Source: Symsagittifera roscoffensis
Taxonomy: Eukaryota > Xenacoelomorpha > Acoela > Convolutidae
Assembly: GCF_963678635.1 (NCBI RefSeq)
Contig: NC_087063.1
Coordinates: 53,275,074-53,339,073, forward strand
Length of the DNA: 64,000 nt
Direction of reading: 5' to 3'
The notes beneath the pieces were generated by a model. That model saw only the letters and a list, made by a program, of their open reading frames with translations, did not search any database and was not told where the DNA came from. Made by a program: the position numbers and the translations under genes. Below are positions 1 to 10,573 of the stretch, one piece after another. Within the stretch, counting starts at the first letter, position 1. Every line of letters starts with the position of its first letter.

Positions 1-224
1 CACCTGTTTTTTTCCAGCAAGAAGTCTAGGCAAACAAGCTCAAGAAGACATTTGAATTTTCACTTAGCAATGTAACAAAACTTATGAAGCGGAAACAAAG
101 CCGACAATCTTTAAGCAGACACAAGTTGAGCCGAAAAAAATTATTTTATAAAATTTCAAGTCCTCCTGCAAACACAAGGAACCACAATTGCCACTAAAAT
201 AATAATTGCTATCAGCACAAAAAA

Positions 225-535
225 ATTCATGATGTGGCAGCTACACCAACAAAATTTGAGCAGAAAAACGAAAGTCCGACGATTCAATATTTACCGGAAA
301 AAATTCTGTATTCTATACATACTGAAAAAAAGTCCTACCGGGACTCGAACACCGGCCTTGAGGTACAAAAGCAACTACATTACCTCCAGACCAAAAGGAA
401 GCAAACTCGAAGTTCTAAGGGTTCAATAATAAAGCAAGTTCAATTTCTTGTAATAAATGTTGTTTACGGGAAAAAAATTCTAGTTCCCGAATACAATAAA
501 CTTGCTGTCGCAAGTTTAAAACATAGAAAAATCAA
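225..535 (-). mobile_element. tRNA-derived SINE, family B
   Basis: The tRNA-like block at about 335-400 reads on the minus strand as an A-box-like GGAGGTAATGTAGTTGC and a B box GTTCGAGTCC. Flanks shared with other copies: GATGTGGCA and GCCGACAAAA on one side and TTACGGGAAAAA..CTAGT.CCCGA on the other. Confidence 0.65.
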
Positions 536-599
536 ATTTGAGCGTGAGCAATTTACATAGACTATTGTTTGAAAAAAAAACAAAACACTACAAGACCTG

Positions 600-850
600 A
601 AAGGGTTCCGAAAAAATTCTGTTCAGCAGTGCCGAAAACTATCACTTTTCGGCACTGTTGAACACTTTTTCCATTTCGGCAGTTGTACTTCGGCATTATT
701 GAACGCCCCCTAGGGTTAGTACAATAGTGCCTAAGTACATAGCCGAAAAATAAAATGTTCAAAAATGCCAAAAATCATGTTTTCTGCACTGTTGAATACT
801 TTTTCATTTTCAGCACTGTAGTACTTCGGCACTGTTGAAAGTCCCGACCT
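600..850. repeat. Short interspersed direct/inverted motif cluster
   Basis: TTCGGCACTGTTGAA and close variants, some inverted (GCAGTGCCGAA), occur at least five times in 250 bp. Possibly a degenerate foldback element; no clear ends. Confidence 0.45.
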
Positions 851-1397
851 AAACAAGTATCTTCACTTCGTTTACTGACTCATAAAAATAAAAAGATCGT
901 CCACTCAAATCAACAAAACGTAACTCAAACGCTAAAAACTAGGCGGGATAAACTGACAGTGTATGGCCAGGCCACTAAAAAAAGAGATTTAAGAAAACTT
1001 ATAATGCTTCAAATCTGAGTCTGCAAAAAACATCTCAACTTTCTGAATTGGCGGGACGCCCAGCTCAACCGCCCGATTTAAATCACACTACGCTACACTC
1101 GTGTTTGTCTGACGGAATCGCTGAACTTTGCAAAACTTCTTCCTCTGCGCTCTGAATTCCTTTGAAAACTGGAAAAATTCAGACCCGTTTTTCTTGACAC
1201 AGAAAAACTTCATGGTTTTTTGAGGCTTCCAACGACGGCTGAAAGTACCCTTAATTTGATACCCTGATTATTTTTCTTTGAGGTGCATAAACACCCGCAC
1301 AAAAGAGAAAACTTTTATCCCTCTTTCGTTAAGGGACGGATACATTAAGGGCATCTGGTCGGTGTTTAACGCATACTGGTTGGCGCTATACACAAAA

Positions 1398-2130
1398 CAG
1401 TGCTGATTTAAATCAAATGGACACAACTAACAACGCTTGAAATTTGAAAGGCTTTTTAAATTGCATTAAGACTGTACAAAAAATAAAGAACAAAATTTGC
1501 TCATAATTTCACTAAAATATGATGCAATTTATTTTTCGAAATTCGCAGCCAAAAATTTAACCCAGAAATGGGTAATTTTGACTTTTATTTAATAATCAAG
1601 AATTACGCTGAAACCACCGGGTTAATTGATAAGAAAGTTTTATCAAAAGAAGACTCTTACAAAGCCCAACAAAGTTCTAAAAGGGTATAATCTCCAAAAA
1701 TCTGTATAAGAATATACTTTTGGTTGATAGTTAAAAAAGCTCATGTTTATAATATAAGAATCAAAATCTTTGCTTCAAAACAAATTTCAAACAATTTACG
1801 CAAGTTTTTGGAATTTTTACCTTTCTAGAACTTTGTTGGACTGTGTAAGAGGACTTCTTGGACTTCTTTTGATACAACTATTGCATCAATTAATCCGGTA
1901 GTTTCAGCGGTATTATTGATTAACTTCAAAAAGACAAAATGACCCATTTTGGGTGAAAACTTTAGCTTATAATTTTGAAAAAAAATTTGCACCATAATAA
2001 TTCTGGTGAAATTCTGAGCAAATTGTGATCTCTTCATTTTTTGTCTAAACTTAACCCAAGTTGAGAAAAGCCTTTGAAATTTCAAGTTTTTTTGTCCTGA
2101 TAATTTATAGTTAATGCCAAATTATTGGCA
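1398..2130. mobile_element. Degenerate foldback MITE, same family as 2170-2902
   Basis: Starts CAGTGCTGATTTA and has long imperfect inverted arms (about 1560-1700 against 1820-1980) containing the same AAGTTTTACCC.AAAATGGGT-type block. The right terminus has decayed. Confidence 0.6.
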
Positions 2131-2169
2131 ATATTGGGGACCTTGAGCAGTTTAATCGGTCAAAAAATA

Positions 2170-2902
2170 CAGTGCTGATTTATATTAACCGGACAAAACG
2201 CGTTAAACTTGAAATTTAAAACCCGTTTTTCTCAAATTGGGTTGATTTTAGGTGAAAACTTATAAATACAAAACTTGCTTAAAATTTTAGCAGAATTAAT
2301 ATGGTGTAATTTGTTTTGCGAAATTCGGGCCCGAAGTTTTACCCCAAAAATGGGTCATTTTGACTTTTCTTAGTTACTCAAAAATTACGCCGAAAATACC
2401 CAGTCGATCACAGACTTAATGATATCAAAGTGAGCCTCTTACGTAGCCCAACAAACTTTATGAAGGGTAATTTCTCCAAAAAAAATTGCAAATTGTTTAA
2501 AAATTATTTTTAAAAAAAAACATTGGTATTTTATTCAGTAAAAACGAAATTTTTTGTCTATCAAACAAAAATAAATTAACTACTACAATATTTTGGAGAT
2601 TATACCCTTCTTAAAGTTTGTTGGTCTACGTAAGGGGCTCACTTTGATATAATTATGTCTGTGATCGACTGGGTATTTTCGGCGTAGGTTTTGATTAAGT
2701 AAGAAAAGCCAAAATGACACATTTTTGGGGTAAAACTTCGGGCCCGAATTTCGCAAAACAAATTACACCATACTATTTCTGCTAAAATTTTAAGCACGTT
2801 TTGTCTTCATAAATTTTCACCTAAACTCATCCCAATTTGAGAAAAATGCGTTTTAAATTTCAAGTTTAACGCGTTCTGTCCGGTTTATTTAAATCAGCAC
2901 TG
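2170..2902. mobile_element. Foldback MITE, Tc1/mariner-like
   Basis: A 733-bp element whose two arms (about 2170-2485 and 2593-2902) are reverse complements almost throughout. Both ends read CAGTGCTGATTTA inward and are flanked by TA (2168-2169 and 2903-2904). CAGT ends and a TA target duplication are the Tc1/mariner hallmark. No transposase. Confidence 0.8.
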
Positions 2903-2904
2903 TA

Positions 2905-3899
2905 TTTGATTTTAGGTTAATTAGTTTTCGGGAACCGTGTTTACGTGTGGAAATGAAAAATAAAACTAATAAAATTTGACGTCAAAATGAGCAGTTATAG
3001 ATTAATTAACTTCTGAGTCTGAAATCAGTTAAATAGATGAGTTCAATTGTTTTCAATTGGCACAATGATAGTAGAAGTAGCTTTAAGGATAAAAATAAAA
3101 TTAGTTAACTCGCATTTCCCCCTTGCAAAACCAAGAAGCAATATTGATCAAAATTATTCAAGTGTTGCTCCTCCGAAGATTCAATATCGCACATGAAAAT
3201 TATGTTCGGCCACGGTTTTTGCCTCTTCGGATTATATTATTTCTTATAATGACCGAATTTTCTCCATAATCAATCCGAAGGTTCACCTGGTGGTATAGTT
3301 TGGTAACTAAAACAACACAGATGATAAGAAGTAAGAAATGATTTAAGTCTACCAATGCGAGTTAATTTGAGATGTATGATACTGTAATTTCGATCAGATA
3401 CAAACGACAATCATGTTTAAAATTCAGAGATTGATATAAAACTACGAATGCAAAATAACTACTATGACACTTCGGTCACAAATGCTAGAACTTGTTTTCT
3501 AACAAGGATAAATTCTTCTTTTGCCTCGACCAATTGATGCAATCCTTACACAAACTGAACTATTTTAGTTTGATAAATCAAATTTATTATGGAGATGATT
3601 GCATGTTGAGCATTCACTTGCAAAAAATGGCGAATTTCAACAATCGAGTATAGAATCTGAGACGGAAATTCAGTTATTTAAAAACGCGCTATTATATGAC
3701 TGACCTTATCCTGGAAAATAGACCTTTGCTTGATATTCATTCATCAGCTTTACTTTTTCGTATGACCTTTTGGGTTCAGTTGTTAGCATTCGAAATCCAT
3801 TTCAGATTGAATCCGCAACTATTTACATTCTCGTGAATTTTTGAACATGGTCGAGGCGATTGAAAATGTTAAAGAATATGCTTTTTTATATAATGAAAG
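2905..3899. other. 3' flank of the GDPD1-like gene
   Basis: Nearly 1 kb without repeats or frames that I can recognise; probably the 3' UTR and downstream flank. Confidence 0.4.
3583..3588 (-). terminator. Candidate polyadenylation signal of the GDPD1-like gene
   Basis: An AATAAA hexamer on the minus strand about 315 nt downstream of the stop. Position only; such hexamers are frequent in AT-rich DNA. Confidence 0.35.
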
Positions 3900-4215
3900 C
3901 TATTCAGACTTGGGGCAGTTATCCTTGGCCTCTTTTCCAACTGCGATCCCATTAAGGACCTCCTTGCTCGACATCTTTCTACTCATATTACAACTATAAC
4001 TGCAACTTCTGCTCATGCTTGTCTGCTGTTTGTTCTTCAAGTCTTCACTACTGGCCACGTATTGCACCAGGGCAGATATGCGGTCAGTCATAACTCCGTC
4101 AAACTTGTCGAAGCAGCATTTGAAGTGTGATTGTTCATTCACTATCCAGCACCAGCACACTATACCACGTCGCTTATAGTGGTAGATCAGAAGCCAGTTT
4201 CCAACAATGAAGTCA
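3900..4215 (-). CDS. GDPD1: GDPD1-like exon 6 (terminal)
   Basis: Encodes DFIVGNWLLIYHYKRRG, then WCWIVNEQ and FDGVMTD, then a polar tail to a TAG stop at 3902-3900. The first base completes the split Val codon. An AATAAA-type signal lies on the minus strand at 3588-3583, about 315 nt after the stop. Confidence 0.92.
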
Positions 4216-7200
4216 CTTCAAATAAAAACAGTATGTAAAAAACTGAGCATATAAGATGCATGAAATAAAACGTACGAGTATCACAAACCACGGTCTTATC
4301 ACACAATCCCAATACAAATAAGGATAGTCGGTGGCAGTGCTAGTACCACAGAAAGTTCTGACTATAATTTAAAGAAATGAAACTTCAGAATGATAGAAAG
4401 AAGACAAAATTTCAAATACAGAGGCGAAACTGCGCTTCGCAAACAGTTGCTAGAACACGACCAAAAAGCAGCTGTATCAAGTAAAATAAGAAAAATTAGA
4501 AATAAGCCTCGAATTAGCAAAACTCGGCCACGTGTCGGATTCGAATCTGCGACCTAGCAAATTTGAGTCTCGCGCACTAACCACTCAGCCACGGATGCTT
4601 AATATCCCTCAAAAACTAGCCACCAATAACGCAGCTACATATGCTAATAAATTGTTATTTCGATGTAGCAAACGTAGCACCAAATACAACAATTTTGCAT
4701 GTAACAAACCGCAGAGCATAAAGCTACATTATGCATTAATTATGCATTTCAAACAATTGCGAGATATATTGAGGTAGAAAATTTCTGAAATCGTGTTTTC
4801 ATTATTGTAATGTTGTTTAAAACAAATAACTTTTTTCGGTTCATTTGATGACTTAAAAATGCATCAGCTGTGTTAACTGTTTACTAATCAAATTTCAAAG
4901 CGCATATGACATTATACAGCTGCCGAAGCCTACCGATTCAAAACGTGTCACTTTTATTGGCGAATTAGATCGTGAAAAAAGAAAGTTATTATTAATACAC
5001 TTTGCTTCGCAAGTGCAAGAAAAAACATTTTTTATTATCAAATTGTGTTGTTTTTGTGGTCCACGCTTGCTTTATTCGTCTGAAATGAAAAAAAAAATAA
5101 AAAATGCAAACTCTTTGAAAATATATTTAATGTCTGAAAAGGCTTTAAAAGCACATATCACTCGACTCATTTCGATGATCATCTGATTTTGTGTGGAAAC
5201 AAAACGCAAAGAGGTAACAAAACACACCGAAGACAAATTTCCTCCCCAATTTGTGTTCGGAACAAAACCGGCCCTGTATAAGCAGGTACAGGTAAAATGA
5301 GCTGTGAAAAAGAATAGTTGAACTCTCAAAATATACACAGAGGCGAAACTGATCTTCGCACGTTTTACTAATCAAAAACGAAAGAAAATGATTACACAGA
5401 GGCGAAGTTGCACTTTGCATGCACACGCGAAAATATGACCGATAACGCTACATAATTGCTAAATGACGCAAGCCAATTATGACGCATTAGCAGTACCAGT
5501 CAAAATGAAAAAATAACTTATCAACTAACATGCATCAATTTCTATTCGACGCATTATAATTAGTATACGAAAAAGTTCAATAAAACTTCCGAACCTGCCC
5601 AGGTTCGAACCCTTTTACTGTCTCCTTCCCTGTCTCCTTTTACTGTCTCCTTGTTGCTGGTCTCCTTCCCTACCTCTACGCTACAAATCCATGATACCTT
5701 GAAGCTAAAGTGCTATTTGTAAAATAATAGTCTGTTAATATCCATAGCATTGGCTGTACTTATTAGCTGGTTATTGATTTCATGCATATACTGCATTAGT
5801 AGAACACATTCAAAATCAAGACTGCTATTTGCGACTCAGTTTGGAAAAAAGCTTGTATAAAAATCAAATGGACAATTGTATAAAAAATTGAAACAAAACC
5901 TTTAAAAAATCGTTTTCGTTTATTAGAATTGCAGTAAAAGTGCAAAATATCCGGAACAAAATTACTTGCACCATTAGAAACTCTACAATGAAATTTCAGA
6001 ATGATAGAAAGAAGACGAAATTTCAAATACAGAGGCAATGCTGCGCTTCGCACACACTTGCAAGAACACGACCAAAAAACAGCTCTATCAAGTCAAATAA
6101 AAAATAAAAATAAGCCTCGAACTAGCGAAAACTCGGCTACGTGTAGGATTCGAATCTGAAACCTACTGCAATCAAAAGATTTTGATTCTTACGCACTATC
6201 CACTCAGTCAGGCAAGTTTAACGACCGACAATCACCAGTCACGAATGAAGCAGCTACATATGCTAACAAATTGCCAATGCGATTCAGCACCAATTACAAA
6301 TAGACTCAATTTTGCAATTAGGAAATTGCAATCTAAAAATCTGAAGGCACCCACACTAACTTTCCATGTAACAAACCGCAGAGTATAAAGCTACATTATG
6401 CATTAATTATGCATTTCAAACAATTGCGAGATATTTTGAGTTAGAAAATTTCTGAAACCGTGTTTTCATTATTGTAATGTTGTTTCAAACAAATCTTCTT
6501 CAGTTCATTTGATGAATTAAAAATGCATCAACTGGGTTAACTTATTACTATGCGAATGTCAAGGCACATGCCATAAAAAAAACTGTAAATATTTGCGACT
6601 TAGACTGGAAAAAAAATAAGGTTCGTACTAATACACTCGCTTCGCAAGTGTAAGAAAGCCTTCTCTGTGGAACTAAAGAGTTAAAAATTAGGACACAGAC
6701 AATATCCAACACTAGCCGAAAACTTTCAGTTTGCAAAAAAAGTAAGTCTTAAATTTAACTGGAATGGAGCATAAAAACTATATTTGTAAAACAAACAGGT
6801 CCCGGCCGGATTAGAAACCAAAACCTTTTCCCGTCGCAAGCAGTTGCGTTACCTCTACGCCAGATGGTTGATCAATTTATAATACGTAAGCGTTAACAAA
6901 GCCGAAAACACCTGAGCAGAAACCGGTCATGTTGAAAAAATATAAAACCTAAAAACCTAAAAACATCTCCACTAGTTTAAGTCTTCCTTCCCCTCAAAAC
7001 ACACACAAGTGCGCAAAAAACCTTTTGGTCACTAAAGGACGCAACAAGAGGTCACTAAGTCGATATAAAATAAGCTGAAGCCTATTAGGCAGGAAAAAAA
7101 AACAAATTGAAAAAAATATGAAATTTAAACAATCGAGTGTCGGTGAAATTACAATCAAATCAAATTTCGATTAGGCCGGATATTTGGAATGCTAACCAGC

Positions 7201-10200
7201 TAATAACTTGGTTATTACAACAGAAAGGCCCAGTAGACGAATGTTACGAGAAAAAAGTTTAGTACCCTAAAGCAATACCCTTGCTTATCGCAAGGGTAAT
7301 GAACCATGAATGTCACTTAGTTATTGACTAGCGAACTTTGTTCTGTTCTCAGAATGTGAATTTAGAAAACTAGTTTCGAGAGATAAAATAAATGGACGCA
7401 TATTAATTGGAAATGTGGAAACTTCTTATAACAAAGACGAGACAACCCATACACACGGCCTGATTGTGATCGATCACTAACACTAAAAATTGCACTTGTT
7501 ACATCAACACCTCGACTGTTATTTTAAAGCTATGGGACTTACACAAAGTAGATGACCAATTTGCGAGTGAGTGTGGTGTCTTGATTGGCAAACATGGCCT
7601 TGCACGCAGGAGGCTCATAGAAGGTCTCCTTGATCGGAATGAATGGCAACAGACCCGTCCAGAAGATGAACGCGTGTATCACTATCTGAAAAAATAGAAG
7701 AGAGATTTTTAAAAGCAGTTGACTTAGAACTAATTCAAATACTGCAACTAATAACTTCAACTAATTCAAATAAATGATATATAATCTTTCTAAATAATCA
7801 GGTCGTAATTTAGGAAGTTCGCTGCTATCAAGTTGTAATTTTTTAAAAACCGCAGTCAAATATCAAAAGTAAAAAGACGACGTGTTCTAGCCTTGCGCAT
7901 GGACATGATGAGAGGTATGTTGGGATTGAGTTTGAACAGCTGTTTGCACACTGAGTCATGCCAACTGCCCCACACTGTCAAGTTCTCACGGCCAAACTTG
8001 CGAATCAGAAACTCCACCTGAATAGAGTAATAATGCATTTTTCCCTACTTTTCATTTTAAAAAATTACCTCATCCTCATAATTTGTTCAAACTATCACAA
8101 TGAAACGAAAATTGGAACTCAGTTTCAATTAAGACTTGTTGTTTGACTTTCTGGTAGACTACAATGTTCATATTGAATTTTTATTCAATGATAACTCATT
8201 TGGATTGGTAGATTCAATAAAATGTTCAAAAAGCGAGATCAAAACACTAATTACTTATAAACTAGCGTGTAACGCGCCTCCGGTACTCATAAAAAACCGC
8301 ATGCATTGGAAAAAGATCTGCATTCTTCGAGTGTACTCTGACAGCACCCAATTACAAGGTTCATAATATTTTGTCAAGTTTTTTTTATAAGTTCTTTGAA
8401 AAATTTAAAATGAACTAAGAAACGTCACATCTTGGAAAAGGCAATTGAGCAGTCGCATTTGGAAGCAAGATTTGCTTTTTTTGAGAGTACTCTTATAGTA
8501 CCCAACTACAACGTTGGGAAATTCAAATTTTGAGAAACTTCCAAGTTTTCTAAAAAAAAAAAAGGTATTTTTTGAGAACCAGAAAAAATTTCACATCTCG
8601 AAAACTACCAAGATTTCAGCAGTCTTATTTGATGGCAATAATCGCAATCTTTGAAAGTACTCTAACAGCACACAACTACAGGGTTGGGAATTTCACTTTA
8701 GTGAATTAGTTTTTGTAATTTGAGTTTTCTGAAAATTTCCAAAAAAAAATCTGAAAAATCGTCTTATCTCTTAAACTAAAAAGAAGATACCAATCTTATT
8801 TGGAGGCCGATTTTGCAACCCGTGGGATAACTGACTGCTTCCAACTACAGGTTATGAATTTCAAACTTTGAGAAAAAAATTAATTTAATTTTCATGAAAT
8901 TTTTTTGAAAATCACAAAAAACGTCATATCGGGAAAACTGTAAGCGTTTGAGCAGCCATACTTGGAGGCAAAACTTGCAACTCCTGAGAGTACCCTGACA
9001 ACGCCTCACTACATAGATGGTAATTTCAATTTTTGTGAAATTTTTTATATCTAAGTTCTCTGAAAAATTTTGAGAAATTCCAAAAAACGTCATATCTCGA
9101 AGAGATTCCAATAATGAGATTCCAATAACAGGATTGAGATCTTCAACGTTTTGGAACTTTTTAATATCTAAGTTTTTTGAAAATTCCGGAGAAAATCATA
9201 AAAAACGTCGTATCTCGAAAACTACAAGGATTTGAGCAGTCATATTTGGAGGCAAAATTCGCAACTCCTGAGTCCTGAGAGTACCTTGACAGAGCCTCAC
9301 CACAGCGATGCGAAAATGAAATTCTGTGAAATTTTTTATATCTAATTTTTCTGAAAAATTTTGAAAAAATCCTAAAAAACGACATATCTCGAAAACTACA
9401 AGGATTCGAGCAGCCATAATCAGAGGCAAGATTCGCAACCCCTAAGAGTAATCTCACAATATCCCACAACAGGAATGAGATCTTCAACGTTTTGGAATTT
9501 TTTAAAGTATAAGTTTTTGAAATCATAAAAAACGTCATATCTCGAAAACTACAACGATTTGAGAAGTGAGATTTGGAGGCAAGATTCGCAACCCTTGAGA
9601 GTATATTGGCAGCACCCAACTACAGGGTGAGAAGTTCAAACAGAGAAATTTTTTTAAATTAATTTTTCTAGAAACTTTTTTGAAGAATCTCGTAAAATTG
9701 CCTATCTCGTACACTAAAAGGATTTGGTTATTCATTTATGGAGGTCAGAATCGCAAAACCTGGGAAAACTCTGACAACAACCCACTATTAGGAGGCTAAT
9801 TTCAAATTTGATGAAATTAACACTAAATTTAAACAAGAAAATCGAAAAAAAACTTTAACCATAGCAATGTACGATATAGCTTAAACGTGAAAAATTTTTT
9901 TTGTGAAACATGCAAAAATAACAGGTCGAAAAAGCCTAAGCATGGCGAGATAGTGAAGCCTATATATAAATATATAATAGATAGATGAAATTAAAAAACT
10001 ATCAGACGGGTAGACAGACAATCAAATTAATTAACAAAGTAGGTAAACAGACAGACAGCCTTAATTTGGCCTCGCAAAAAAATTACTGATAATTAGCGAC
10101 CTTGCAGAAAACTAATTGAAAAATTTTCTAAGCATTGCAAAATATGATATAGCTTAAACATTGAAAAACTCTTTCGTTAAACATGCAAAATTATCATGCT

Positions 10201-10262
10201 TAAACATGGGAGATAGCTGTCACTCGCATTTACATATAGTATAGATAGATATATAGATAGAT

Positions 10263-10310
<48 letters not shown>

Positions 10311-10537
10311 CACAGCAGGTATACAGACAGACAGCCTTAATTTGGCCTCGCAAAAAACTATTGATAAATAATGACCTTGCGGAAAACTAATTGAAAAATT
10401 TTCTTAAGCATTGCAATATATGATATAGCTTAAACATGGAAAAACTCTTTTATTAAACATGCAAAATTATCATGCTAAACATGGGAGATAGCTGTCACTC
10501 GCATTTACATATAGTATAGATAGATATATAGATAGAT

Positions 10538-10573
<36 letters not shown>

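Noticed and set aside
4530-4600. Functional tRNA-Leu gene
   Set aside because: A and B boxes are present, but the acceptor stem does not pair and the same block recurs as the head of a dispersed repeat; treated as a tRNA-derived SINE.
9161-9619. 152-codon minus-strand frame with repeated SNPCSFRD motifs
   Set aside because: The motif repeats with the satellite period; it is tandem DNA read in frame, not a protein gene.
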